Assembly (NCBI GenBank): GCA_028278545.1
Contig: JANQED010000151.1
Span: 35,146 to 99,145 of the forward strand
Source: Anaerolineales bacterium
Lineage (GTDB): Bacteria; Chloroflexota; Anaerolineae; Anaerolineales; UBA11858
Reading direction: 5' to 3'
DNA length: 64,000 bases
In this document: piece by piece, positions 18,259-28,340 of the stretch
How positions within the stretch are numbered: position 1 is the stretch's first letter
How the letters are laid out: every line of letters starts with the position of its first letter
Translations under genes and position numbers: made by a program
The notes under the pieces: generated by a model
Databases searched by the model: none
What the model was told of the DNA's origin: nothing
Seen by the model: only the letters and a program-made list of their open reading frames with translations

Positions 18259-18774
18259 CTAAAAAGAGATATACCGCGAGATCGACATACCGATTAAAGC
18301 GATGGATATCAGGATCGTGGATATGATCCCGTCTTTGCTGAGCCTGTCCGCCAGAGCTTTCATTTCTTCGATCTGTTTGGGTTGAGGCGGGCCGCCGCTG
18401 GCGGCGATCTCGTCTGCGATGGCTTTCATGCGTTTGCCGGTGGGCTGCTGGTTGATGAAACCCAAAACCCAGGCGATCACCCCGGCCAAAGAGCCGATGG
18501 TGAGGGTCAAGCCGTAGCCAGAAGTGACGAATGCGGCCCGGAAACCCGAGATCATCCAGTAGAGTATAAGTCCTGAAAGAAATGTCAGCGTTGCCGAAGC
18601 CCCCATGTAGGGATGAAATCTGGAGCGGGTGTTCAGCTTCTGCATGAATTGTTGGACGGAGGCATCATCCTCAGCCATCGGGGCGATTACACTACCGACA
18701 AAAAAGGCTGCGCCAGCCCAAATGACGCCGCCGAAGATGTGAACCAGTCTCAAGAAAATGACTAGAGCTGTCAT
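18259..18774 (-). CDS. Hypothetical four-TM membrane protein
   Basis: MTALVIFLRLVHIFGGVIWAGAAFFVGSVIAPM...; start placed at internal Met, upstream ORF extension unlikely. Confidence 0.7.
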   Translation of the reverse strand: MTALVIFLRLVHIFGGVIWAGAAFFVGSVIAPMAEDDASVQQFMQKLNTRSRFHPYMGASATLTFLSGLILYWMISGFRAAFVTSGYGLTLTIGSLAGVIAWVLGFINQQPTGKRMKAIADEIAASGGPPQPKQIEEMKALADRLSKDGIISTILISIALIGMSISRYISF

Positions 18775-18928
18775 GGTTTGAACGCTCCTTTTTGACAAAT
18801 GAGACAATCCATATCCAATTACAGCCCAATTGTAACATCTGGGTTGCGCGTTGGGAAAACGTAATAGGCTATAATTTTGGCAAAGTGAACAACTGCGAGC
18901 CTTAGCAGGGCCGAAAAGGATCACAACA

Positions 18929-20986
18929 ATGAGCGATACAGAACTTCGTCAACGCTTAGAAGAACTCCGCCAAGAACTTCGTTTCCACAATTATCAGTAT
19001 CACGTGCTCGATGAGCCGATTATCAGCGATTATGAATACGACCAGTTGCTGCTGGAACTTCGCCAGATCGAAGAGCAGCACCCCGAATGGATTACTCCTG
19101 ATTCGCCGACCCAACGGACCGGTGCACCGCCGGCGGATAAGTTCGAAAAAGTGAGGCATCCATCCCCCATCCTCAGCCTGAGCAACGCTTTTGTTGCCGA
19201 AGACGTTTACGCTTGGCTAGAGCGCATCGCCAAGGTAGATGAGCGCGCCCTGGAAGCCGATTTCGTCGTCGAGCCCAAACTAGATGGTTTGAGTGTGGTG
19301 TTACATTATCGCGATGGCGTCTTCGTGCAGGGGGCTACACGCGGGGATGGCGAGATTGGGGAGGATATTACCGGTAACCTGCGTACGATTAGGGCCTTGC
19401 CCCTTCGCGTCCCTGTGACCGATGATACCTCATCCTCCGTACCCCATCCCCCCTCCTATCTCGTCGTCCGCGGCGAAGCCTTCATCCGCCTTCCCGACTT
19501 CGAAGAGCTCAACTGTAAGCAGGAGGCCGCCGGGGAAAAGACCTATGTCAATCCGCGCAACACTGCCGCCGGGGCGCTGCGCCAGCTCGATTCGAGTTTG
19601 ACCGCCCAACGCCCTTTAACCCTTCTCGTCTACCAAATCGTAGCTTGGCAAGATGATCTATCTACCCCAAGCCCTTCGGGGCCTCCGGCAACACAGTACG
19701 AAACTATCGCTTATCTGCGCGCCCTCGGTTTCCCCACGCCGGAGAGCACCTATTGCGCCAACTTGGATGAGGCAATCGCCGCGCATCACGCCTGGGAAGA
19801 GCGGCGCCAGGAACTGGATTTCGAAATCGACGGTATGGTTATCAAAATAAACGATCATCAGCTCTTTGCAGACTTGGGTGTGGTTGGCAAAGACCCGCGC
19901 GGGGCGGTGGCCTTCAAGTTCCCTGCTGAGGAAGTCACCACCCAACTGTTGGATATCGGCGTCAATGTGGGGCGTACGGGTGTGCTGACCCCCTACGCCG
20001 TCCTCGACCCGGTGGAGGTCGGCGGTGTGGTTGTGCGCCAGGCCACCCTGCACAATTTCGACTACATCTTCGAGAAGGATATCCGCGTGGGCGACCGCGT
20101 GCGGGTCAAGCGTGCCGGTGATGTGATCCCCTATGTGATCGGCGTGGTGGAGGCCGCCCGCACCGGCCAGGAGCAGCCCTACACACCCCCGGCAACCTGC
20201 CCCGATTGCGACCAGCCGGTGGAACGCATCGAGGGTGAAGTGGCCTGGTATTGTGTCAACGCCGCCTGCCCGGCGCAGCTGGTGCGCAACATCGAGCACT
20301 TCGTCTCGCGTGGGGCTATGGATATCGTCGGCTTGGGGGTGCGGATTGTCAAACAGCTTGTCGAGGAGGGATTGGTGAGTGATGTTGCTGATCTCTACAC
20401 CCTGGAGCGGAGCGCCTTGCTCAGTTTGGAGGGGTTTGCCGAAAAGAAAGCCGATAATCTGCTCGAGGCGATTGCTGTATCCAAAGGACAACCTTTGAGC
20501 CGCCTGCTGACCGCCCTGGGGGTACGCGGCGTCGGAGAAGTGGTCGCCACCGATCTGGCCGGGCGCTACCCCGATCTGGAGGCCCTGGCCGCGGCCTCGG
20601 TTGAGGGCTTGGAATCCATTGAGGGGATTGGCCCCAATATCGCCCACGCCATCGTAGACTGGTTCCAGCGACCTGCCAATCAGGGTGTTTTGCGTAAATT
20701 GCGGCAGGCAGGTGTTTGGCCCACAGCAGAGATTATAGAGACACAACATGCTGCGTCCTTGCCGCTGAATGGTCTCACCTTTGTGGTCACGGGCACACTC
20801 CCAGGGTTCACGCGGCAGCAGGCTAAGGAGTTCATTCAAACTCACGGAGGCAAGGTCACAGGGTCGGTCAGCAAGAAGACGGACTATCTGGTTGCTGGTG
20901 AGAAGGCGGGTTCTAAGTTGAGCAGGGCGGAGGAGTTGGGAGTCTCGGTGATTGGCGAAGATGAACTGCGCGAGATGGCTCGATAA
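18929..20986 (+). CDS. ligA: NAD-dependent DNA ligase
   Basis: YHVLDEPIISDYEYDQLL...VEPKLDGLSVVLHYRDG; Zn-finger CPDCDQPV...CVNAACPAQ; HhH and BRCT (LTFVVTGTLPGFTRQQAKEFIQTHGGKVTGSVSKKTDYLVAGEKAGSKL). Confidence 0.98.
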   Translation: MSDTELRQRLEELRQELRFHNYQYHVLDEPIISDYEYDQLLLELRQIEEQHPEWITPDSPTQRTGAPPADKFEKVRHPSPILSLSNAFVAEDVYAWLERIAKVDERALEADFVVEPKLDGLSVVLHYRDGVFVQGATRGDGEIGEDITGNLRTIRALPLRVPVTDDTSSSVPHPPSYLVVRGEAFIRLPDFEELNCKQEAAGEKTYVNPRNTAAGALRQLDSSLTAQRPLTLLVYQIVAWQDDLSTPSPSGPPATQYETIAYLRALGFPTPESTYCANLDEAIAAHHAWEERRQELDFEIDGMVIKINDHQLFADLGVVGKDPRGAVAFKFPAEEVTTQLLDIGVNVGRTGVLTPYAVLDPVEVGGVVVRQATLHNFDYIFEKDIRVGDRVRVKRAGDVIPYVIGVVEAARTGQEQPYTPPATCPDCDQPVERIEGEVAWYCVNAACPAQLVRNIEHFVSRGAMDIVGLGVRIVKQLVEEGLVSDVADLYTLERSALLSLEGFAEKKADNLLEAIAVSKGQPLSRLLTALGVRGVGEVVATDLAGRYPDLEALAAASVEGLESIEGIGPNIAHAIVDWFQRPANQGVLRKLRQAGVWPTAEIIETQHAASLPLNGLTFVVTGTLPGFTRQQAKEFIQTHGGKVTGSVSKKTDYLVAGEKAGSKLSRAEELGVSVIGEDELREMAR

Positions 20987-21064
20987 TCCAAATTGACAAC
21001 CATAAGACTCTGAACTACACTCTATCGAGCATTATTTTTCGTTAGCAATTATCAGGAGAGCAAC

Positions 21065-22273
21065 ATGGATTTGAGCAAAAGCAACGACGCGGTTGCGCGC
21101 CGGGTCTCCGCTATGGTGAGCCGGGTCGAGGGGATGAAAGCCAACGACGAGTATTACTACAATATGCCAGTTAATGAGTTGCGCGGCGGCTCCAAGGTTC
21201 TGGTAGATGGCCGTGAAATGGGCATGTACGCTTCTTACAGCTATTTGGGCCTAGTGGGGCATCCCCGCATCAATAAGGCTGCCCAGGATGCGGTCGCCAG
21301 GTACGGCACCGGCACACATGGTGTGCGTACCCTGGCGGGATCGCTGGATCTGCACCGCGAGCTGGAAGACACCATTGCTGAATTCAAACAGGCTGAGGCG
21401 GCGGTGACCTATACTTCGGGCTATGTCACCAATCTGACGGCGGTCTCTACCCTGGTGGGCCGCGGTGACTATGTGTTTTCGGATAAGCTCAATCACGCCA
21501 GCATCGTGGATGGCTGTATGATGTCTGGGGCAAAGTTTCGTCGCTTCAAGCATAACGATATGGAGAGCTTGGAGCGCATGATCGCTGGCGCGCCGGCGGA
21601 TTCGACCAAACTGGTCGTGGCCGACGCGGTTTTCAGCATGGATGGTGATATCATCGACTTGCCGCGCATGGTGGAGATCTGCCAGAAGTATGATGCCTGG
21701 CTGATGATGGATGAGGCTCATTCGGTGGGCGTTTTGGGCGAGACTGGGCGCGGCATCGAAGAGCACTTCGATATGTGGGGGACGGTCGATATCAAGATGG
21801 GCACCCTCAGCAAGACCATCCCCTCGGTGGGCGGATACATCGCCGGCAAGAAGGATCTGATTACCTACTTGCGCCATGCCAGTAGAGCCTATATTTTTTC
21901 GGCTGCGCTGCCCCCAGCGCAAGCTGCGGCGGCTAAAGAGGCCTTCAAGGTCATCCTGGATGAACCCTGGCGTGTGGAAAAGCTGAACGCCAATACTGAG
22001 CAGTTTATCGGCGGCTTGAAGGAGCGCGGCTTCGATACCATGTTGACTGAGACGGCCATCGTGCCTGTTCTATGCGGCGCGGATGAGACTGCTTATGCAG
22101 TCACTCGCCACGCCCAGAAAAACGGTCTCTTTGTGCTGCCAGTGGTCTCTCCGGCGGTGCCGGTGGGCATGGCGCGCCTGCGTGCCACGGTGTTGGCCTC
22201 TCACGAGCCCGACGATATCGAATACGCCATGGATGTGATCGCCGAGGCAGGGAAGCAGGTGGGCATTATTTAG
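21065..22273 (+). CDS. Alpha-oxoamine synthase family aminotransferase (KBL/AONS/SPT-like), paralog 1
   Basis: ASYSYLGLVGHPRINKAAQDAVARYGTGTHGVRTLAGSLDLHRELE...MMDEAHSVGVLGETGRG...GTLSKTIPSVGGYIAG. Confidence 0.88.
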   Translation: MDLSKSNDAVARRVSAMVSRVEGMKANDEYYYNMPVNELRGGSKVLVDGREMGMYASYSYLGLVGHPRINKAAQDAVARYGTGTHGVRTLAGSLDLHRELEDTIAEFKQAEAAVTYTSGYVTNLTAVSTLVGRGDYVFSDKLNHASIVDGCMMSGAKFRRFKHNDMESLERMIAGAPADSTKLVVADAVFSMDGDIIDLPRMVEICQKYDAWLMMDEAHSVGVLGETGRGIEEHFDMWGTVDIKMGTLSKTIPSVGGYIAGKKDLITYLRHASRAYIFSAALPPAQAAAAKEAFKVILDEPWRVEKLNANTEQFIGGLKERGFDTMLTETAIVPVLCGADETAYAVTRHAQKNGLFVLPVVSPAVPVGMARLRATVLASHEPDDIEYAMDVIAEAGKQVGII

Positions 22274-22365
22274 GCATGTGAAATAAGCATCTTACTTTGC
22301 TGTCTGGTTCCCCCCAAAGTTTAGGAGCAAGGTGAACTAAGGTGCGCGAGGAACAAAACGTGGAG

Positions 22366-22388
22366 CGCGAAATGCGTTTCGCGTTTTT
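22366..22388 (+). terminator. Hairpin CGCGAAA/TTTCGCG + TTTTT
   Basis: Perfect 7-bp stem followed by T-run. Confidence 0.65.
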
Positions 22389-22404
22389 CGTTTAGAATAG
22401 GTCT

Positions 22405-23595
22405 ATGTCAAATATCTTTCTGAAGCCTGGCCGTGAAAAGGCGCTGTTGCGCCGCCACCCCTGGGTGTTTTCGGGAGCGATTGCGAGAGTGAAGGGAAAC
22501 CCTGGTGTGGGGGAAACAGTGGACGTAATGGATTCAGACGGCGGATTCTTAGCCCGCGGGGCCTATTCGCCGCAGTCACAGATCAGGGTCAGGGTTTGGT
22601 CGTTTGACCCTGGCACCCACATTGACGAGGGATTTTTCCGCCAGCGATTGGGTACATCAATTGCCAATCGCTACCCACTGTTTATTGACGCCCCTCCACA
22701 GACCGCTGCCCGTCTCGTTCACGCCGAATCCGACGGCCTGCCCGGCCTGGTAGTGGACCGCTACGCCGACACCCTGGTGATGCAGGTCTTGAGCGCGGGG
22801 GTCGAGCGCTGGCGGGAAACCATCGCGGATTTGCTCCTGGTACTGACCAATGCCCGGCGCGTTTACGAGCGTTCGGATGCAGAAGTGCGCAAGTTGGAGG
22901 GCCTACCATTGCGTGTAGGCCATATTCGCGGCGAGGCGGGGCCTGAGCGAGTTCAGATCGAAGAGAATGGGCTGGAGTTTTGGGTGGATATAAGCAAGGG
23001 GCACAAGACTGGTTTCTATCTCGATCAGCGCCTCAACCGCGCTCGTGTACGGGAACTGGCTGCGGGCCAGGAGGTGCTGGACTGCTTCAGCTATTCCGGG
23101 GGTTTCGCCCTGAATGCTCTGGCTGGCGGTGCCGCCTCGATCACGGCAGTGGACTCGTCGTCGGATGCGCTGGCTCTGGCCGATGAGAATCGAGCGCTGA
23201 ATGGTCTGCCAGCCGATCATGTCCACTGGCTGACCGGGGATGTCTTCCAGGTGCTGCGTTCCTTTCGTGACCAGGCCCGTGACTTCGACTTGATCATCTT
23301 GGACCCGCCCAAGTTTGCCCCCACTTCGTCTCAGGCGCAGAAGGCAGCGCGTGGCTATAAGGACATCAACCTGCTGGCCCTCAAGTTGCTGCGCCCGGGT
23401 GGCTTGTTGGTGACATTCTCCTGTTCAGGTGGCATCTTGGCAGAGTTCTTCCAAAAGATCGTTGCCGACGCGGCCCTGGATGCAGGTGTCGATGCTCAAA
23501 TCTTGGAACACCTGGAACAGAGTCCCGATCATCCCGTCGCGCTGAACTTCCCCGAGGGGGCCTATCTGAAGGGGTTGGTGGTAAAAGTTGTGTGA
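22405..23595 (+). CDS. Class I SAM-dependent rRNA methyltransferase (RlmI-like, PUA domain)
   Basis: LKPGREKALLRRHPWVFSGAIARVKG...GHKTGFYLDQRLNRARVRELAAGQEVLDCFSYSGGFALNAL...LDPPKFAPT. Confidence 0.93.
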   Translation: MSNIFLKPGREKALLRRHPWVFSGAIARVKGNPGVGETVDVMDSDGGFLARGAYSPQSQIRVRVWSFDPGTHIDEGFFRQRLGTSIANRYPLFIDAPPQTAARLVHAESDGLPGLVVDRYADTLVMQVLSAGVERWRETIADLLLVLTNARRVYERSDAEVRKLEGLPLRVGHIRGEAGPERVQIEENGLEFWVDISKGHKTGFYLDQRLNRARVRELAAGQEVLDCFSYSGGFALNALAGGAASITAVDSSSDALALADENRALNGLPADHVHWLTGDVFQVLRSFRDQARDFDLIILDPPKFAPTSSQAQKAARGYKDINLLALKLLRPGGLLVTFSCSGGILAEFFQKIVADAALDAGVDAQILEHLEQSPDHPVALNFPEGAYLKGLVVKVV

Positions 23596-23626
23596 TGTTG
23601 GGGCTTATATTGTTCAGCTACTTGGT

Positions 23627-23929
23627 CTAACTGCTGACAAAATCCTTGGCTGCATTTGCCAGCTTTTGCCATTCCGATGCCTGCGAGGCGGGAACCTGCA
23701 CCCATTCTTTGAAGGGTTTTCCTTTGCCGCGCGGATCAAAGAGTTTTGCTTCCTCTATGTTCAGGGCGTGGCTGTGATCCTCCCCGGATAACTTGAAAGC
23801 CAAATCGCGCCCAAATTTAACCACGAAGGCCTTGCCATTGACATTGATACAGGGCTTTCCAAACCATTTGGCTTGTACCACCTGGGGGTCTGCGGATAGG
23901 TTTTCAACTAAAGTCTCAAATTCGCTCAT
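23627..23929 (-). CDS. TfoX-N-terminal-domain-like protein
   Basis: FETLVENLSADPQVVQAKWFGKPCINVNGKAFVVKFGRDLAFKLSG...FDPRGKGKPFKEWVQVP. Confidence 0.65.
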   Translation of the reverse strand: MSEFETLVENLSADPQVVQAKWFGKPCINVNGKAFVVKFGRDLAFKLSGEDHSHALNIEEAKLFDPRGKGKPFKEWVQVPASQASEWQKLANAAKDFVSS

Positions 23930-24094
23930 TCGGTTGCTCCTGTTCGGTATGCGTACAAGTGTTGAGTGAATTATAGATAAGATTGATGCCCCAGGCAAGG
24001 AGCTGCGAATTGGCTGCAACCAAGAAGGTGATAGAATGGAGCCATATCTTCTTCGGGAAGATTGATGAACTGTGACCATCCTAGTTGACGCGAC

Positions 24095-25333
24095 ATGAAA
24101 TCACGATTTCGGTTTACGGGCTCTCTCAGGAATGAGGTTTTTGATCGGATTTCCTTGATGCTATCAGAGCGCTTTCAAATACTTTTCATCGTTCTGATCA
24201 TCGGTGGAATCGTGATCAATACCACCTATTTGCTGGTCAAATTTGCCCCGGGAGATGATTATGCTATTTACACCTACTTTGCTGAAGCATTGCTGAATGG
24301 TGAAAACCCCTACAACCTTTCTGATGCCCATCGATCAGAAATCGTTCCTCAACTCATCTCTGTGGGGAGTTCTACCCAACCCATTGAGGGGGTGGTGCCC
24401 CAGCATTATGCCGATTACCCGCCCTTGCTGATGTTGCTTAATGCTTTCATGGTTCAGCTTCATCCCCAAAAAGGCTTGTATTATTTCTATATCGCCTTAT
24501 TCGGGCTGAGTTTCTTCCTTTTCGCAGTTTATGTATATCGGCAAAGATTAGCACAGCCTGCTCAAAAAGTGATCCCAATTTTGTTCGTTTTGTTCATGGG
24601 CTTTAATCCGGTCATGAATGCGACCTGGTTCTTTCCAATAACAGATAAAGTGATTTTCGCTGTATTGATTTTATCCTTGCTCCTTGTACTCGATCGTCCG
24701 TACATATTTACGATTGTGTGTGCCTTGTTTGCTGCTATCAAGGGGCTGGGGATTCCGATTTTCTTCTTTTATATCCTGTACAACATTGTGAACAGAAAAA
24801 TCACCCTCAAGCAATTGGCTGTGATGGCTAGTGTATTTGCGATCATTCTGCTTTTGTCACACCTGCCCTTTTTCCCGGAGGGGATGAATGGGTATCAGTG
24901 GAGGGCCGAGCGTCAAAGCTCGGTTGGACATAGCTCCTTATTTCTGTATCTCAGAGGTTTAGACTTGAATTTTGCCGGTTTAGGGACTTTGTTGACATTA
25001 GCGAGCTATGTATTTTTGGGGATTGGGGTCATCAGAAAACGGGTCGATAATCGGGCGGTGATTGTCCTGCCTGTAGTGATTTCGATCATCTTCAACACTG
25101 AACCCAGCTATGACCGCATCCTGGTTGCCCTATTCGCCATGTTAGTAGTGGTCAGAAATCCTTGGGTGCATTTGGTCAGTTATCTCATGGGGATCCTGGT
25201 GACATTGGCGGACAATTATGTGTATTCCAGTGTGTTTCCCCTGCAATTTTCATCTTGGGTGATTATTTGGGGGTGGTTGCTTTATGTTCTGTACGCCTAT
25301 TTGAACGAGAACCTGGGCAAATATCACTATTGA
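24095..25333 (+). CDS. Hypothetical polytopic membrane protein (glycosyltransferase-like)
   Basis: About ten hydrophobic segments; GDDYAIYTYFAEALLNGENPYN near N-terminus resembles GT-C-type membrane proteins. Confidence 0.55.
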   Translation: MKSRFRFTGSLRNEVFDRISLMLSERFQILFIVLIIGGIVINTTYLLVKFAPGDDYAIYTYFAEALLNGENPYNLSDAHRSEIVPQLISVGSSTQPIEGVVPQHYADYPPLLMLLNAFMVQLHPQKGLYYFYIALFGLSFFLFAVYVYRQRLAQPAQKVIPILFVLFMGFNPVMNATWFFPITDKVIFAVLILSLLLVLDRPYIFTIVCALFAAIKGLGIPIFFFYILYNIVNRKITLKQLAVMASVFAIILLLSHLPFFPEGMNGYQWRAERQSSVGHSSLFLYLRGLDLNFAGLGTLLTLASYVFLGIGVIRKRVDNRAVIVLPVVISIIFNTEPSYDRILVALFAMLVVVRNPWVHLVSYLMGILVTLADNYVYSSVFPLQFSSWVIIWGWLLYVLYAYLNENLGKYHY

Positions 25334-25387
25334 CCGGGTGTTCAAATTGGTGGGACAGGTGGTGCTTAGCGGAGTAGGAGAGAGAAG

Positions 25388-25687
25388 ATGTCTATTCACA
25401 TGACTGCTCGATTCCAGGTTCGACCAGAATCTCTAGAAAAGTGTAGACAAGCGATTGCGGAATTTGTAGAATATGTTAAGCAAAATGAGCCTGGCACAAT
25501 ACTCTATACCTCCCTGCATGAAGAAGAGAACCAGACGATTTTTCTGCACTATTTCATTTTCGAAAATGAAAGTGCCCGTGATTTGCACCGGGAGTCAGTT
25601 GGTGTCAAGCATTTTACGGATGTGTTGTACCCCGAGCTCGTAAATGGTGTTGAGTTCACAGCTTATCAGATGTACGCGACTGCGTGA
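25388..25687 (+). CDS. Antibiotic biosynthesis monooxygenase (ABM) domain protein
   Basis: ARFQVRPESLEKCRQAIAEFVEYVKQNEPGTILYTSLHEEEN...HFTDVLYPELV. Confidence 0.75.
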   Translation: MSIHMTARFQVRPESLEKCRQAIAEFVEYVKQNEPGTILYTSLHEEENQTIFLHYFIFENESARDLHRESVGVKHFTDVLYPELVNGVEFTAYQMYATA

Positions 25688-26472
25688 ATAGGAGTTGGTC
25701 TATGGCCAATCAGGTCCGAATGGTCACCGTGGATGGATCAAATGTTGAGAGTGAGGGTTTCTTCTGCTATAAGAGCAAGCCGAAGTCTGAGGGATATCAG
25801 CGTAAGCTCAGTTGGCTGGAAGAACGCATGGAAGAGGGGCTCAAGATCAAGATCATCTATGAGGGCAAGCGTTCAATGGCCTTTATCGAATACATTCCCG
25901 GGGAATACACCTGGAGAGTGGTCGATGCGCCGGGATACCTGGTGATTCACTGCCTCTGGGTGGTTGGAAAAGGGAAGGGAAAGGGTTATGGGAAGCAGTT
26001 GCTCGATGCCTGTCTTCAAGATGCGCGCGAGATGGGTAAGCTTGGGGTGGTGATGGTCAGCAGTAGTGGGAATTGGTTGGCCAATGAAAAGGTATTCCTA
26101 AAGAATGGCTTCGAGGTCGTCGGGGAAGCCCCTCCCTCATTCAAGCTTTTGCTGAAAAAGATCGCCGATGGGCCCTTGCCAGCTTTCCCACAAGATTGGG
26201 GGGAGAGGGCTGCGCGATTTGGCAAAGGCATGACGGTTGTCTATGCTGACCAGTGTCCTTATATCCCCGATGCCGTGAACCAGGCGCGCGAGGTCTTTGA
26301 GGCCCGGGGCATCCCCACAGAAGCCATCAAACTCGAGAACAGCGCGGAAGTACGCGATAAGTCGCCTTCTCCCTACGGGATTTTTGGCATCGTATATAAT
26401 GGTGAACTATTCACCTACCATTACATCGGCAAGAGGGAGTTGAGGATCCTGGACGAGGAAATCCTGGGTTGA
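25684..26472 (+). CDS. GNAT family acetyltransferase with YoaP-like C-terminal domain
   Basis: VVGKGKGKGYGKQLLDACLQDAREMGKLGVVMVSSSG; C-terminal MTVVYADQCPYIPDAVNQAREVFEARGI. Confidence 0.78.
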   Translation: MNRSWSMANQVRMVTVDGSNVESEGFFCYKSKPKSEGYQRKLSWLEERMEEGLKIKIIYEGKRSMAFIEYIPGEYTWRVVDAPGYLVIHCLWVVGKGKGKGYGKQLLDACLQDAREMGKLGVVMVSSSGNWLANEKVFLKNGFEVVGEAPPSFKLLLKKIADGPLPAFPQDWGERAARFGKGMTVVYADQCPYIPDAVNQAREVFEARGIPTEAIKLENSAEVRDKSPSPYGIFGIVYNGELFTYHYIGKRELRILDEEILG

Positions 26473-26493
26473 CTTCAGAAGGTCTTTCGAGCT

Positions 26494-27366
26494 TTGGAAA
26501 CGGAGGCAGAGATGGATGACCAAAAGATCGCCATTGTGACGGATAGTTCGGCGTATATTCCTGAGAGCGCTTTAAAGGGCTTGGATGTCACGGTGATCCC
26601 ACTGTGGCTTTTGTGGGAAGGAGAGAGCTACCGCGACGGCGTAGACATCGATCCGGCCACCTTCTATAAAAGGCTGAGAGAGGCTAAATCACTGCCTACT
26701 TCCTCCCAACCGACCGTTGAAGAGTTCGAGAATTTGTTCAAAGAAGTGCTCTCTAGGGCAGATGTGATCGTCAACGTGCTGGTCTCGTCGAAGATCAGCG
26801 GTACGATTGACAATGCGCAGAAAGCGATTGCCAACATGCCGGGAAGCGACATCCGTTTAGTGGATGCGCTGTCGAGTTCAATGGGCTTAGGTTTTTCGGT
26901 GCTGGCGGCGGCCCGGGCAGCCGCGGCGGGGGAGAGTGTGGATGGCGTTGTGGCGGCTGCGGAAGCTATGAGTAAGCGAGTAAACTTCCTCTTCGTGGTC
27001 GACACCCTGGAATATCTGCACAAAGGTGGACGCATCGGGGGCGCAAAACGTTTGTTGGGCACGGCCCTGAACGTCAAGCCGATTCTGCAGTTCATCGATG
27101 GGCAAATTGATTCTCTTACCCAGGCGCGCACCAAACGGAAAGCCCTTGCACAAGTCCTTGAGATTGCCGAAGAGCGCTTAGGCGGTAAAGAGATGGTAGA
27201 AGCGGCCATTGTGGATATCGACAGCCCAGATGAGGGGGATATCGTCGCCAATATGGTCGATCAGCGCTTCATGCCATCGATCATCCATCGCTCGACGGTC
27301 AGCCCGGTAGTGGGGACGCACGTCGGCCCTGGAGCAATTGGGTTCGCCTTCTATGCCAAGGAATAG
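26494..27366 (+). CDS. DegV family protein (fatty-acid binding)
   Basis: IAIVTDSSAYIPE...VTVIPLWLLWEGESYRDGVDI...TSQPTVEEFENLF...VVDTLEYLHKGGRIGGAKRLLGTALNVKPIL. Confidence 0.95.
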   Translation: METEAEMDDQKIAIVTDSSAYIPESALKGLDVTVIPLWLLWEGESYRDGVDIDPATFYKRLREAKSLPTSSQPTVEEFENLFKEVLSRADVIVNVLVSSKISGTIDNAQKAIANMPGSDIRLVDALSSSMGLGFSVLAAARAAAAGESVDGVVAAAEAMSKRVNFLFVVDTLEYLHKGGRIGGAKRLLGTALNVKPILQFIDGQIDSLTQARTKRKALAQVLEIAEERLGGKEMVEAAIVDIDSPDEGDIVANMVDQRFMPSIIHRSTVSPVVGTHVGPGAIGFAFYAKE

Positions 27367-27521
27367 TATCCGGTCAGGACGTGAGGACCACCTTTGAGGT
27401 AGGTCTGCGCTGCCAGCGTCTCACCCAATTACGACATTTTCGAGTACAATTGCCCCATTGGATAAGATGGTGGTCAGGATTCCATCATTAAAACTCAACA
27501 AGTCTACGAAAGGAGTTTGTT

Positions 27522-27722
27522 ATGGCGTTCAGTTTTAAGAATTCAAAGGGCACGACCTATTATTTGCACGCTACCACCCGCACCTTGAAGAGTGGTAAAG
27601 AGCAAACGCTTTATTTCTTTGCCAAGGCAGTCAAGGACGAGGGAGCGCTTGATGCGGTCCCGGCCGGATATCAGGTTGTTGAAAGCAAGAACGGGTTGCC
27701 GGTGCTCAAGAAAGCTGCCTAG
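27522..27722 (+). CDS. Small conserved hypothetical protein
   Basis: MAFSFKNSKGTTYYLHATTRTLKSGKEQTLYFFAKAVKDEGALDAVPAGYQVVESKNGLPVLKK; SD GAAAGGAG upstream. Confidence 0.7.
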   Translation: MAFSFKNSKGTTYYLHATTRTLKSGKEQTLYFFAKAVKDEGALDAVPAGYQVVESKNGLPVLKKAA

Positions 27723-27828
27723 CAGGAGAACTAAAACCAGGTTTGTCCTTAAAGATCAAACCAACACCCAGGAGTGGTTAAGGGATAGATACTATGCCCC
27801 GCTCCTGGTTTTGTTTTTGGGAGTGCAA

Positions 27829-28314
27829 ATGAATACACCTGATCGCAATCAAAAAATTGAGGCGTATGGCAGTGCGTATGACTTGTTGGTGACAGCCTTG
27901 AAACGCTTCCCCCAAGAGATGTGGCACTTCAAGCCGGCCACAGATCAGTGGAGCATCCACGAGATCATCATCCACATCACAGATAGTGAGGCCAACAGTT
28001 ATGTCCGCTGTCGGCGTTTTATCGCCGAGCCTGGGGAAGCGCTGATGGCTTACGATGAGAATAAGTGGGCGCGCGATCTGGATTACGACGGGCAAGACAC
28101 CGCTGAAGCGTTGGAATTGTTCCGCTGGCTGCGGCAGAACAGTTATCGTTTAATCAAAACCTTATTCGAAAGCGTCTGGGGGCACCAGGCTTACCACCCA
28201 GAAAGTGGTATCATGTCTATGGAGGATTGGTTGGATACTTATACGCGGCATGTGCCAGACCACATCGAACAGATGGAGCGGGTTCACGCCGCTTGGCTGC
28301 GAGAGCAGGCTTGA
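27829..28314 (+). CDS. DinB family protein
   Basis: FKPATDQWSIHEIIIHITDSEANSYVRCRRFIAEPGE...LDTYTRHVPDHIEQMERVHAAW; internal Met chosen because upstream ORF overlaps 27522-27722. Confidence 0.85.
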   Translation: MNTPDRNQKIEAYGSAYDLLVTALKRFPQEMWHFKPATDQWSIHEIIIHITDSEANSYVRCRRFIAEPGEALMAYDENKWARDLDYDGQDTAEALELFRWLRQNSYRLIKTLFESVWGHQAYHPESGIMSMEDWLDTYTRHVPDHIEQMERVHAAWLREQA

Positions 28315-28340
28315 TTTCCGATAAGTTAGAGATTTGATCC

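Noticed and set aside
27592-27828. Upstream extension of the DinB ORF
   Set aside because: Overlaps the small conserved gene 27522-27722 in another frame; internal Met at 27829 matches the DinB N-terminus.
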